Shown here: positions 49,084-62,559 of the stretch, in pieces
Layout of the letters: every line of letters begins with the position of its first letter
Position numbering within the stretch: the first letter of the stretch is position 1
Assembly: GCA_029851415.1 (NCBI GenBank)
Contig: CM056741.1
Span: forward strand, 161,559,685-161,623,684
DNA from: Eretmocerus hayati
Taxonomy: Eukaryota > Arthropoda > Insecta > Hymenoptera > Aphelinidae
Length of the DNA stretch: 64,000 nt
Direction: 5' to 3'
Translations under genes and position numbers: made by a program
The notes under the pieces: generated by a model
The model's database searches: none
Told to the model about the DNA's origin: nothing
The model's input: the letters and a program-made list of their open reading frames with translations, nothing else

Positions 49084-49495
49084 AAAATAATTTAAAAAAA
49101 CATTTTAAAAATTCGCTTTTATGTGAACCGTTAAGCAAAATTGCATGTCAAAATTTGAAGAAAATGAAAACTGTTATCTATGTTTCTGTCATAAACAGAG
49201 AGTAAGTCAGTTGACGTCCAGCTTTACGAATTCCATAATTTCAAGATATCAAAATGGTAAAAACGTGGGTTGATTAGTGAAAACTACTCTTGATGTGTCA
49301 AGTTTACAACCCACGCTTTTACCATTTTGATATCTTGAAATTATGGAATTCGTGAAGCTGGACGTCAACTGACTTACTCTCTGTTTATGACAGAAACATA
49401 GATAACAGTTTTCATTTTCTTCAAATTTTGACATGCAATTTTGCTTAACGGTTCACATAAAAGCGAATTTTTAAAATGTTTTTTTAAATTATTTT
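49084..49495. repeat. Near-perfect inverted repeat (long hairpin locus)
   Basis: Left arm 49084-49272, right arm 49307-49495, loop 34 bp. By direct comparison 187 of 189 arm positions pair. Flanking sequence on the two sides differs and I see no target duplication. The open frame at 49249-49434 is just the arm. It could be a MITE, a recent inverted duplication, or a hairpin-RNA source. Confidence 0.9.
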
Positions 49496-52400
49496 ATTTT
49501 CTCAATTTTAGTTTTATCCTAATCGCTTGGAATATAGAACATGAATGAAGGATATTAATATCAGCCAGAATGTTGAGATATTATTCTTAAGATTCCTTGG
49601 GTATTCATTTTTTCTTGAGCGCTTCAGAGTGCAAATTGATAAAAAGTGGAATAAATGAGTCAGCTATGCGGTTTACCAGAAATAATTTCTCATCTCATGT
49701 TGAGCATACCGATAATGCTGAATTAATTCACAAGCTACAGTCAAATCACATTTAAGAGGCTGTGTTACCCTTATTACTAGAATATGAAGACATCCGATGA
49801 TATATTAATTTATCATCAGGACATCTCCATCCGTTAAGATCATATGATACATCACATGCCAAAGCTCGAACATGGATGATCATATTCCTAAATCAGTAGA
49901 GTGAAATTTATTAGAAATGGAATGAGTCTTTAGCCCAATATAACATGGTATGCTACACTTTAATGGCTGGACCCATGAAAATTCAACCGAAAGAGACTGT
50001 TGAATCTCTGTGATGCATCAAGAAGTGACAGGAAGCATCCTCAATGGTTCAAATAAACAAGTTCGTAACGCGTAGAGCCACTGTGACTATTTTACTTTTG
50101 AATGTAGTCCATTCCGTCTTTCATCTGAAGTTTCTTGAAGCATACAATACTAAGAGTGAGGAGAAAGTCTGAATTCAATGACAAATCAAGAAGCACACAG
50201 TGTCTCATGAAATATCATTCATCACCTTGATTGTGCTTCATGATTTGAAGACCAGGACTTTGGCTCAGCGCGCTTACTGTACGTACACCACAAAACTTGA
50301 TTGCACACTGAGGCCTCAACTTCCTCTCTGAGCTTGCAAAAAGATGAAACCATTCAACTCTTAGAGGTACCTATTATTTTTTATCTGCTAGCACATAATC
50401 ACAACCTAATTGGTCACATGTGGTGGAGAGAAACTTCTGATAAGACTGGATAAGACCATGGTATAGCGAGGCCGCATGCAGAAAACTTGTAAGAATCCAA
50501 TAGCTAGGCGAGATCGTCCGCACTCTGAAAACTGCTGAAAACTGAGAAACATCAAATCATCACAATAACAGCACTAAATAAAAAGCAGCAACACAGCCAG
50601 CAGTAGTTTAGGCTTGACATGGCTTGACAGGACAGCATCGCGTGGCAGTGGCAGCACTTCGAGGAGGTTATATGGGTCCTACAGGCAGTTGTTATACTTG
50701 TTATAGGATAGGCATCTCATTTCTATTTGTTGATAATCATTATGTTTTGATTAATCAAAACTAGAAAGAGTGAAATTTGTAGGGTTTGCGAAGAATCGAC
50801 GAGTTGCGTCGGCTGCTGTGATATTCTAAAGCGAGGCTCAGCGAGGCTCTTGCCAGTCTTGCTGATCGCGCGAATAAACCTCTATGATAAATATGCAATG
50901 AGAAAGAGAGAGAGGTCCGACGCTGCGCACAAACCTATTTGCATTTACACAAATATTGAATCGCGCAGAGCTCGGAAACCCACACGAATACACGGGATAC
51001 CACGCAATTCCACGTCAGTGACACACTCACACGAAGAATTCGGTGGCGCGGCCGCGGCCGAGTTCAATAAAAGCGAATAAAAATGATAACACGATCCATA
51101 CATGTGTGATGTCGTGTTGCACCTGCTTACTAATTTGTTCCGTTAATTCCAAATCTTTCTCATTTCGACATCCGTGCGACATTTTGACATCCAAACTTCA
51201 GTTGCGATGTCGCATTCTGATAAAATTGAACAAATATTCATGGCTATTGCAGTTGTTTAATGAGAACGAAATAATGAATCTCCAAAATATATAATATTCT
51301 AACAGGATTTTTTATCGGTAGTTATGGTCACAATCCAGATCTTAATTAGAGTCGAAAAACGATGAAAAACTTCACATTCATGATTTAAGAATTGCTAGTC
51401 TCATAACCATTGTATATTAGCAGAGATGTAACTCCCATCACTGTCAAAGGAAAAATACCTATAAGTAACAGCCTCGATCAACCTGATGCATGGTTCATAA
51501 TCATCATATACGCACAAAACATGATGAACCAAGAAAGAGCGAGCAGCGCAACATAGTGACTTTTTTCCCAATGTATAGGACCTGTTGCGGTGAACGTACA
51601 TAGGTATGACTCGTGCATCAAAGCTCAAGAGCAATAATAGCAAAAGAATGCGTGATAGATGATCGGACCGGGCGCAGAAAAAAAAGCGCCATAATATAGG
51701 CGGAGCATTACACAGAATATCACTATGAGAGCTACAACGAGTTTCAATCTAAATCGGACCATGTACAACATACAGAGACATACTCTTTGCACATGTAATA
51801 CAGGCCAATGAAACGATGAGGCATGTATTATAGCAAAAGATACAGGAGCATCTCTTTCTTCCTCAAGGCATACGTATATATAAACGGTATTGTCGCATAT
51901 ATTGTCGTATTGAGTGGGTATATATTGTACAGAGAGGGAGGCAGTCACAGTGTGTCAGTCAGAATACATATAGCTCGCGCGCGTGTCATCGTTATATGCG
52001 TGGACTATGGCGCCATCTGAGGGCATTCAATCTACATTGGACACCGCATATACTGTATAATAATATACTATGACTGAATAACTCCTCTTTGCCACCGATT
52101 CAACCATTATATACCTCATTCCTGTGTTTGCTCTCGCTTTCATCTTTTCTGGGTTCTTTTGGAGCATCCCTATACTATGCAACACTGTATTTATTGTTCA
52201 GCGAATACTTTTGTCACTGCCAAAGAGTCGACCGATTGGCCTAAAGGCATCGCAGGTACCTATATACATTATATACATTTGTCAAAAAGGATCTTTGACG
52301 AGAATTAGCCACTGTTTTGTGACTTCTGCATTATATGAGCTTTATGTTCCGGGGTGAATGTACTGTAATAATTGTACAGTCAAATATCTATTAGTAGATT

Positions 52401-53162
52401 GTAAAATTTTCTATTAATGGATCATCATTTTTGATATTGTTAAGAAAACACCAGTTAGAATAACAAAAAATTGTTAGCTAGGAAGTATAAATTATACTGC
52501 TCTATGAGATAAACTCGTTAAGACTCCTCTATGGATATTCCATGAATGAAAGCACAAAGTCATCGATGTGCATGTAAACGCGACAAATTGTTTAGTTTTG
52601 TATAATCAGCATCACAATGAATCCGATCAACGACCCTTCGATCACATATAGCCTCTAACACAAGTATTTGTAACTTGCTCTTTACATGAGTTTATGAATG
52701 TATATAATACTTACACGAGTATGATGAGCATTCCATTCATGAAATGAAGTACAACTTTAATGTATACGATATGAATATAGATCTATATTGGGTGGTATTG
52801 TTATGTGCATGTATGTATTCTTTAGGCAACGTGAAAGCGATAGTGACGAAGCAAGCGTAAGGGCAATCAGTCGTGACATATTCTGCAGTACTTTAAGATT
52901 CTCGATGTGGCATAACAGATTTTACCCTGAATGTACTGAAAGCCAACAAAATTCGGCGTCGACGAGGTAACTTTTTATTCGTGCCACACAACGATATTTT
53001 TGTGTGGGTGTATTGTGACTTTAAAGGGCTGATCGATGCGAGTATTACGGTAGCAAATTTTTCAGGAAAGGAAAATTTTCCAACCCAGGATCTTTTTTAA
53101 CATGGAACTCGAATCGATTGGATATCGTGCAAATTTATAATAACGTGCAAAGTTATGGATCA
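49496..53162. other. Intergenic, no gene supported
   Basis: 50.6-51.1 kb is moderately CpG-rich and ends with GGCGCGGCCGCGGCCG near 51043. A small hairpin is at about 52361-52383 (TGTACTGTAATAATTGTACAG). The 107-codon minus frame at 51625-51948 is unrecognised. Confidence 0.55.
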
Positions 53163-53164
53163 TA

Positions 53165-54755
53165 AGGTAAGTGTGCCTAATTTGCCCCTACTCAAGTTCT
53201 TGAATGTACGCACCCGCAGACCTTGTCGCGCTTTTTTATCATTATTGTTAAGTTACAATATGAAAAAAGTCCTTAATGACTCGCGCGTTTCTTAGAACAA
53301 AAAGTGGTTTTCAACACGCTGTGCGGAAATAGTATTTTTCGATACGAGGGTGGGAAGTTTGGTTTTGTTTTTTGAGTGATTGTTTTCGGCCCGAGCCTTG
53401 GCGAGGGTCGAAATTATCACGAGTAAAGCAAAAAACTTCACGCCCGAGGGTCGAAATACGTTTTTCGCACGACTGAGCGTGCGAAAAACCAGAGCTGCCG
53501 TGTGTAAAGCACGTACTTTACGCACGGTCGTGCGAAAAATAGTATATTATGACCCATCTGCACGCAGTATCATACGATATTTTATAGCACGAGAATCCAA
53601 AAATCATGTTCGAAGTTGCGATTTTTAGAGTGCTGTAAAGTGTCTTTTCCGCACTGATTTTCCACTTTCTCGCACAGTGTCGAAATTAGTACATTTCGAT
53701 ACGAGGGCGGGGGTGTTTTTTTCCGCGGTCCGAGCGAGTTTCTCCGGCCTAAGCCTTGGCGAAGATCGGAATCATCGCTCGGAAACGGAAACCAAACCTC
53801 CTTGCCCTTGTATCGAAATCTACTATTATGCAATTTTCCGATATTTGGGTGCTTACAAAATTGCATAAAATAGCATTTCGCGCCTCGGTCACGAGGTTCC
53901 TCGATTCTGAGCGAGAACCAATCGCTCAGAAGCGAGCTACAACCTCAGTATCTCGGTGCGGAATGTACTATTTTCATCGTCGGCGTGGGGAAGAGAATCA
54001 AAAATCCGTGCAAAAATGGCCCTTTCCCGCACAGGCGATGAAAATAGTACATATCAATGCAAGGGTGGAAAAACTTTTTTTCGCGTCTGAGTATTGGGTT
54101 TCCGGCCTGAGCCGTAGGCAAATGTCGGAATCAACATGAGAATGCGAGGAATAGGTTTTACACCCGTGTATCGAATACTATTTTTTGACAAACTGTGAGA
54201 GGAAGTGGGAAATCAGTGCTGAAAAGTTACTTTCTCGCACAGTGTGTCAAAAAATAGTATTCGATACACGGGTGTAAAACTTATTACTCGCATCCTCGTG
54301 TTGATTTCGACCTCCGCCTATACGGCTCAGGCCAGAAACCCATCATTCAGACGAGAAAGAAAGTTTTTCCACTCTTGTATCAAAATGTACAATTTCGGTA
54401 CTTCCGACTCCTTCTTTGTTAGTCACTAAAAGCTATGTCAAACAAAATTAATGTGATCGATCCTTATGATCTCATGAAAATGGGCCTCTTCTCCACGCAT
54501 GGCAAATTAGGCGTATAAACACTCTTATGATCGCAAGAACAAATCCTTTTTTGTGAAAATTGAGATACTAGCTCGACTTCGACTCATTGAAATCGAACGT
54601 ACTTTAGCTCATTTTGAAGGTCTTAAAACAAGCTTTAGAATGCGTGAGTTTACAATGAAGTCGAGGTTAAAGTACACGTCGAAAAATATTATGATGAGCC
54701 AAAACTATGAGCAGAACAAAAGTAGTAGGAGGGGGCATATTGGGCACTCTCACCT
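53165..54755. mobile_element. TA-flanked family B element (copy 2) filled with a nested module array
   Basis: The left end AGGTAAGTGTGCC follows TA (53163-53164). The right end, read inward, is AGGTGAGAGTGCCC and is followed by TA (54756-54757). The right interior (about 54540-54650) matches, in reverse, the left interior of the element at 61741, sharing an AAGGTCTT..(A)AAGCTTTA core, so the two are one family in opposite orientation. The region 53.3-54.4 kb is occupied by head-to-head copies of an unrelated short module. The reading frames here (for example 53756-54139) are translations of that module. Confidence 0.7.
53300..54395. repeat. Alternating head-to-head array of a 140-170 bp module
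   Basis: Each module carries a TATCGAAAT(G/C)TACTATT end, a middle with GCCTTGGCGAGG-like and GGCCGGA-like pieces, and a CACTGATTTTCCACTTTCTC end. Orientation alternates, so palindromes form. The clearest has arms at about 54050-54205 and 54232-54388, which meet at GTATTCGATACACGGG. At least six module ends are readable (near 53339, 53700, 53810, 54050, 54165, 54260, 54380). It is not a simple tandem satellite. Confidence 0.65.
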
Positions 54756-54757
54756 TA

Positions 54758-57194
54758 CTTTTACTCGCGCAATTTCCCGACAGAAACCGCTGTATTGCTC
54801 ATTTCGAGAGGGGCCCAGTATTCAATATATACTGTAAAAGGTAAGTGCGGTATTTGCGGAAAAGCATCGGCACGAGTCAATCCTCACGCCCTCGTGCCAC
54901 CTTGTATACTATATTTATCCCTCTTAACTTTTGAGTTCGAGAAACACCAAGAGGCAAAAGGTGCAGATTATCCAGTGGTTTTCCGAGTGTTTGGAATTAT
55001 TATTACGGTGTCTATATTTCGCACCATGGTATATAATACCTCATAAATCATTTAATATATAACTCCTGAAACTCAGTCAGTGGAAATTGCGGTCAAGAAG
55101 TTAATTTTGGAGATATGTATGATGCTTGAAGAACACGCGTACGGTATTTATGTGACGGTGCAATAAAATTTTAGAGAGAATCGGAAAGTTCTATGTTCTA
55201 TTTATATGTACTGACTTCGTGGTGGGTCAAGGTATCTGAATTGACGCTGACTCTAGACTGCGTGTCGCCAACAAGCCTTGTTTAGCACGAACTTTCATAG
55301 AATAAGGCAAAATAGGGTATGGCAGCTGCTGGAAGGCCCAGTTAATCGGTAATAATTTAACAGATGAGTTAGTGTCGACTTAGACATTTGGAAGTGATGG
55401 CTGTAGGTACACTATCATACTTTGGTACATGTGATGCATGGGATATGCATGGTGCACAGTCTCTTGGGATATAATGGTGTTGGAGCTTAGAGCAATTATG
55501 CCTCGGTACAATGATTTATAGGGCCACTCTTCCCATATACATAGGGTTGTGCTACACTTTTTGCAGCATGCGCACAGTTGTATCGAATTGGACAAGTGTC
55601 GAGTTTATTGAGGTTCATCGGATACGGTATAAGCTAAGAGCGAGTCATGGTATTGGCGTTAACTCAAGAAGTAAATAGGCGAGATGAGGATAGAAACATT
55701 TTGAAACTTCATGAATTTGTTTGTTAGTATCCGCTCTAAAAGTGATATTGTTCTTTTATGATTTGACCATACATTGTATTTAATCCGTACATAGATTTTA
55801 GAAATTTCGTTTTCATGTACGAAAATCTCGATATATTAATCATCACTCATCGATCATATCTGGAAAACAGTTGAAGAGTTGAAATGGGACAGTATTATAT
55901 TGCTCCCGAATTACTATCAAAATATGAAATACTTCCTAACTTACCCAATAAAAACTTTAATGTAATAAATATGAAGATTTATGCGGGCTTTTGCCATACC
56001 AGTCGACATGTTTTTCAGTCGAACAATCTGAAAGCAAGAATTATATAGCCGGCTCTTTCCACAATTTATACAGAAGTACTTCAGACCAAACGCAAACGTC
56101 AAAATAACCAGCACTCATCCACGGCTCTTAATATGAACTTTAGTTCCAGTAACATCCACCAAAAAAGCGCTCTTATGAATGAAAAAAAAGAAGAATTTTT
56201 CGATAAAAATTCAGTCATTGATTATAGTTGAATTTCTATATCATCACTGATATTCTCACGCGATAGCCTCAGCTCATTGACATGAGTGTGATGACTGGCG
56301 TCTTGATATGAACGATGTATTTGCTAATGAATTGAATAAATATTCACGTATATTAGGCGATAAAAAATCCACTGGAAGTTCGGAAGTTAGCTCTTCACGA
56401 CTCTATTTGGATTAACTTCAAACAAGGACACAATCAAGTTTGTATTTGTTAAACATAGAAAAAGGACCCAAGAGATGATAACATTATACTGCGCAGTTAT
56501 GAGACAGAAATTCAAAAACTTTGACGTAAATGCCAAACCAAGTGATTCGTTCTAATGATGCTCAATCCGTGCGCTCAATTGATGCAACGGCACGAACTTC
56601 ATTGAGGAATTTCAATTTTCATGTAGACTATACATTCATTGAGTTCAAGTATACTAAATGGGTAATATATGTGATAATCAACAACCAGTATAACAGTGCA
56701 ATGAGTTCGCGAACTTATGGTCTGATGAAAATATCCTACGCACAACCGATCCAAAGGTCTCAATGCAACTGGAAATCAAACTGATATGATTTTCATATAG
56801 CTGGATATTTCGAAACCTATTGGTCGTAGAGATCTCTGCGTGATCGCATTTTGTAGCTCATATCGAGCACTTTCAAAACTTTTTTTCTGTATTTTATGTC
56901 CCGCGCACTATACTAGAAACACACAAGTTAAAAAAGATTACTTTTATAGCAATTTACCAGCCAAGGTACAAACGCCTGCAAATTTTGGAGAGATTGTTGG
57001 ATCGCAATAAGACCAATGACATCTTCAAGTCCATGAGAAAACCTTTCAAGGTGCGTTTTTGAACATCTCTCTCAAAGAATACCTTGATAACCCAAAAATG
57101 ATGAGAAACAGACCAGTTCAAGGTCGGTATATAGCCTTAATTTTCTATGGGTATCCTAATGTTGAGTGAATTTGATTTTCTTTGCAAGCCGACG
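54758..57194. other. Intergenic, no gene supported
   Basis: 54841-54857 (GTAAGTGCGGTATTTGC) is faintly like a family B end but has no partner. Otherwise I see nothing beyond chance frames. Confidence 0.55.
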
Positions 57195-57372
57195 ATGAAA
57201 AACTAGTATTCAACACTCGGGCGAAGTGGTTTCCGCGCTACCCAACGATGATTTGGACCCTCGCCAAGGCTCAGGCCGGAGAAATATGGCTCGAGCCGGA
57301 GAAAACAACATTCCCGCTCTCGTATCGAAATGTACTAATTCTACACCCTTGTATCGAACTGTACTATTTAAT
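57195..57372. repeat. Dispersed module copy, degenerate
   Basis: Shares CCTCGCCAAGGCTCAGGCCG and the TATCGAAATGTACTA end with the 53-54 kb array. The end sequence is repeated about 45 bases later (TATCGAACTGTACTATTTA). The open frames here at 57182-57388 and 57226-57453 are translations of the repeat. Confidence 0.6.
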
Positions 57373-60300
57373 TTTACAATGTGGATAATCCATGGAAGAG
57401 TACACGTAAATAGTAATGATATGATGAAAATATATCGATCATCAAGTTCGTAGAAATCAGTATCTTCCTTTAAACGAGACGAAACAAAGTTTTCCCATAA
57501 AAAATTTGGAAAATGAGAAAAAATTTCAGACTCGTTTTGCAGTCAATGATATGTGCACCTCAGTCTCAAAGGCAACTTATTTGGCCAAGCAAGCAACTTG
57601 GACTTGCTCATTATACCAGCTTAAACTATAATGAAGTGCACAACACCTGTACATATGAAGTAATACTGTAATCAGTCAAATCAATTTCGAATCCATCGAC
57701 GAATTCCCTTGCTGAAATAACTACGCTTAATATTGTATTGAACGAAATATATGACGAAAAAAAATCGCATGTTTCAAGGATGATTAAAAATCATATATAT
57801 CATCAGTCCCAACACGCGTATAATAAATGCTAGTCTAATAATGATAGTCTATAATGAACCAGGTGAAAAAATATTGATTAGGATTACCATCAGCATGGTG
57901 AGTTTTTCCTCAAAATTTCGGGAATGCCGTTGTTCCGCCTCGAACAGAAATAGAAATAGTGATTGACAAAGGATAATAACGGAAATCTGACTAATTACTA
58001 TATGAGCATTATCGCGCAAACTTGCCAAAAACGTGTGCTGGTCTTCCATTCCACGAAGCAAGTTCCAAAATACAATATTGAACCAAACAATTTTCATTAA
58101 TTTCACGACCAGTGGGCTCAGGTTAGACCCCGGTCCATATGCCTCTTTCTTGTGATGAAATTTTCACTGAATATGAGAAAATTTCTCAAAATGCTAACAG
58201 TGCATCCTAAATTCACCTCGAAATTCACTGTAAGGCGGTTCGTTGCGGACAAAATTTCATATCAAATGATCAAATATCAGCGCGAAAAAAGGCCCAGGAT
58301 TGAGATTCCCATCAGTGCAGCATGTACATTTACAGCTGAAAATCAGCCATGTAATTAACTTTTTTAGTTTCATGGACACTATGGTACCCCACTGAATGTT
58401 GATTTGTCTCGGCAAAAACAATTTTCGTCATTAAGTATATGATGGGAATAGTTGAATTCCACGTGAAGAAGTTCCTATGCCAACTCCATCATTTTTGAGA
58501 TTGATTTCACTGAAAAAATATCAGTCCGTTCCGTGGACTCAGAAGCTGTTTCCCGGAATATTCATAGGACAGACACACACAAAAATGAAACTATACCCCT
58601 CCATGCGTTTCATCATAAATCATCCTTCTTATGTATGCAGGAACGAATGGAAAGAATCGTCATAATCATGCGGAAATTTAATTTTCAACTTCTGGATTGT
58701 GGACACAAAATATGTAAGTTTGCGCGATAATGCCATTATTCGGGTGTACGTTATTTCCCAATGTTTTTATGGATTCCTTCTTCACCCCTTGCAGAGCCTC
58801 CTTCTGATCAGAAATGAAAAAAAAAAAAAAAATTTGAGTGCAAGCAAAAAAACTCTACCTCCGTCCCCCCGAAGAGCCATTTTTTCAAAAATTTCGCCAC
58901 CAAAAAAAATGTTGATTGTCAATTTCCTATCACAGACATTCTGATTCTATGGTTATTGGAACTATTCGGGTTAAATGGTTGTATGAAAGTATGTTTGCCT
59001 CTAACCCTGTCCAGAAATTTCGGTATTTTAAAAGAATTAATTCTTTATCGTATCCAGTAAAAATCCAGCTTCATTTGACGAATAATCAGTAAAGAGTTTG
59101 TATCCCTTTAATATTGATTGTAAGAGTCAGAATTGTGACGTAACGCTGCTCTACTGCGAGCAAGTCGTTGGGTATCGAGTTCACCTCTATGAGAGCAATA
59201 ACGTCTTCTGTGCCATTCAACCAGCTCAATCGATCCTATAGGATGCGTAGTCAACAGGTGATGCCCTATTGTTAGAAATATCTTTCCTTCTTTCTATTCC
59301 TTTTTTTAGCTAATGTACAAACGGCAACGAATAATAAGCAGTTGGAAAATATGAATTGTACAAAGTGAAGCATTGGCAATGACGGTGTAAAAGAAGCACT
59401 TGAAGAAGCTCGACTATCTGAAAGAATATCGACGTTTGCAGCTTAAATAAACGTGAACTTCGTGATAGCTATACTCAAGGACTCGCTTGAAGAAGCAATC
59501 TCACCTATAAGAAAAGAGAAAAAGAAATTTCATCCAGGAGGCGAATTATTTTTGTCTTCATCTTTGTCTTCATTGTGAGCGTATACTGAATCTTGCACTG
59601 GACCTTGACGTTGCATAGTGCTCGAGAACCAGTGACCTAGGTAAGGACGGTTCTTATTTTGCAACGGAAAAATTGTCCATAAATCATCGCGGGGGAAGCT
59701 GTTCACGTGATTGATCGTTCCGCTGGTAGTAGTATCTTTTTTTTTGTGTATTAGCAATCAATTACCGCCGTTCTAGAGCCGGTTGAAGCGATTCGGTGAC
59801 CCGGAGTCGAATTATCGAGGAGCATTCGAAAAATTTGCAAAATTCCAGAACAGAAAGTCGGCTGTGTTTTGACTATTTTGAAGTGAGACTTGATACTCGA
59901 TTTGTACATGATATCACCTTTCATAACCCAACTTTGATGTTTGAGTGATACGGAACCGAGATTGAATGAATATCTCGGTAAACTACACGATTGGAATGTG
60001 CAACTTCAGTTTAGAACATGCCACGGTAAGGACATTTTGACCACTTTTGGTAAGCTCAGGTCCACGTTAAACTTATATCCGCTCCCGGAACTATGGGGTC
60101 ATCTTCCTTTCAATAGAACACACTAGATATCGTCATTAGACTCATCATATTTGGTCATTTGATATGAATACGAGGTCAGGACATCAAATGCATAAGCTAT
60201 CTCAGAATCACCCATATCTTGAAATCAATTTGATGTAAAAATTTGCTCATACAAAATGAGCTACTCGAAAGAGCTTTAATCCGTGCACTAATTCGATTGT

Positions 60301-61738
60301 GGTTGATCCTGGGCAAGTTTTTTTTTGTGAAATTTAGTTTGATCACCATATGCGTGCACCAAGTAATGTTGACCTTTTCATTTACAAATTGTTGTGGGTT
60401 GCACGATTCTATCGTGATATCATTGTATCAACAGTATGAATGAAAGAATTAAATCGATCCTGTTTGTTTGAAATTCACTCTATCAAATTCATTTACTATG
60501 AGCGACAAAACATACGATTTTTTTCTTTTCTTTTGGGACGTATCAATCAAACGATCGTGGGCTTAACTTCATTAGCTTTCAGTCTGATAGCCAAATGTCA
60601 TTAATCCAATTAATTTTGACGGGAAGCGTCGTCATAGTCAATGATAATCCCATCGGAAGGGAAAAGACTACGAATCACGGTGCGCATACACATTTTGCAG
60701 TGGATATCAAAAATGCTATAAGTAGTATTTTATTTGTGTCGAAAAGCTTCTTGTAGCAGATTTTTCTTCTACGTTTATCATCAATACTTTTTTAATAAAT
60801 GCGTAAAACTGTACAAAGGCAGTCATTTTTAGTTAGAAATTCCCACAAATGCGGCTTTCCCCATCGAAGCATACTACGCAGAACACACGCGTATACTGAA
60901 TATTTGAATAACCTCGACTTCCCAATAGACAAGCATACTCAAGGTATTTTTCTAGATCGAATATCAGAGCCTATTCACTGAACCAGGTCATTGAAACTTA
61001 TTCACGTGCCGGACGAACTTTGATACAAATTATCGACAAAAACTTAAAATTTCCATCAAAATTTTGATTTATATATGGATGATCCTGCCGAAAAAGGAAT
61101 TTTTTGGGTCTAAAATCGTCATGGAGAGTGACCGAAACTGGTCTGGGTCAAAAATTATTTCAGTCCCAGACGCGTTTCGGTGACTCGTAGCAGTTGAGTT
61201 ACACTTGATCCAGCACAAAAAGGAAGTACCTTAAGCTACGTATATCTCAAAAGTGAAGCTAGACCGAGATATGTCAAGTTTAAGAGGTTGCAGAGGGAGA
61301 CGGAAAGGACATTTCGCCACTCAAATCATTCCCACGGCTCGACAACCAATCGTAGACTCTTTTCCGCATAGATTTTATCTAATCCAACCAAATACTTCAA
61401 GAAGATGTGTTTCATGAAGCAATATATAGCGCGTTGGTGAGGAGCACAACATGGGGACGGAAAATTTTGCACGCCATTCTGAAAACACGTTCATGTGGTG
61501 CGCCTGAGTGTGGATTCGACTTTTCGGCTACTGTCGCTAGGATTAGGTGTATTTGGTTATCTAGAAATCAACCGCATTGGTTAGAAAGGCTCAATAGACG
61601 ATCGGGGACTTTGCTGAGCTAACTAATAGAGCTGTGCAAGCAGTTTTGGTGCAAATCCGTCTTTAAAATGTCGGATGGCCGTGTTCGAGCTGAGGGTTTA
61701 ATTTAAATTCGCAAGGTGGTGGACTATGTTAGTTGAAG
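57373..61738. other. Intergenic, no gene supported
   Basis: Short frames only, none recognised. An A-run is present at 58818-58832. No repeat pairs that I could confirm. Confidence 0.55.
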
Positions 61739-61740
61739 TA

Positions 61741-62557
61741 AGGTAAGTGTGCCCAACTTGCCCACCTTAAGCCATTTCCTTAAAAACTCTGGCCCATCTC
61801 AATATTTTCCAACGTACTTTAATTTATTTTAAAGCTTGCCTCAAGACCTTAAAAATGAATTAAAGTACATCCAATTTAGACCAACTAGAGCAAAACTGTT
61901 TCAATTCTCCCAAGAGGTGATTTTTGAGAGTTTACAAAAGTGTGTACCCAACTTGCGCCCATCATTTAAAACAATGTAAATCGGCGATAAATTGAATAGA
62001 ATCGCTTTGATCCGTTTTGATCACCGTGCAGCGACATTTATAGCTTTGAGCTGGCCCAAGACATCGTTTCCGACCTATTTTGACGTGATAAACACGTTCT
62101 GAGTGGTCAAAAAAGCCATACTGCACGCCTTTCCGAGATAACCATATGGGGGCATGTTGGGTACACTCCGATGTCGGCCTTCTTGATTCTCAAACCATCT
62201 TCCTGTTTTGTACATAAAATCGCTCCAAATCAGAGTTCTGCGACCCTGAAGAGCGGATTTTGAAGGTATTGAGACAAGAAATCGAATTTACTAAGTTACG
62301 TCGAGATTGGTCAAATAAAAATAAAATCATTAAATTTCACCGGTTTTAGTGAACGCGATTTCCTCGGTGATTTCTTAGCCGTGCAAACACAAAAAATGGA
62401 AAAATCATTTTGAATTTCTGGAGAAAGTAGAAACGATCCGGGGTCGATTTAAATTACGTGCTTTCTCATATTTTAACATAAAAAAAAATATGCGGGAAGG
62501 TCCACGAATGCCCATTTCTGAGATCGGTATATGGGGGGAAGTTGGGTACACTTACCT
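61741..62557. mobile_element. TA-flanked inverted-repeat MITE, family B copy 1
   Basis: The left end AGGTAAGTGTGCCCAAC follows TA (61739-61740). The right end, read inward, is AGGTAAGTGTACCCAAC and is followed by TA (62558-62559). Two further copies of the ACCCAACTTG-like motif lie inside in opposite orientation (about 61943-61960 and 62150-62175), giving a subterminal motif pattern like that of the pogo-like element. A smaller hairpin is at about 61813-61871. No transposase is seen. This is a non-autonomous Tc1/mariner-type element. Confidence 0.8.
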
Positions 62558-62559
62558 TA

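Noticed and set aside
53756..54139. 127-codon frame with many Arg/Ser residues
   Set aside because: It is a translation of the head-to-head repeat modules.
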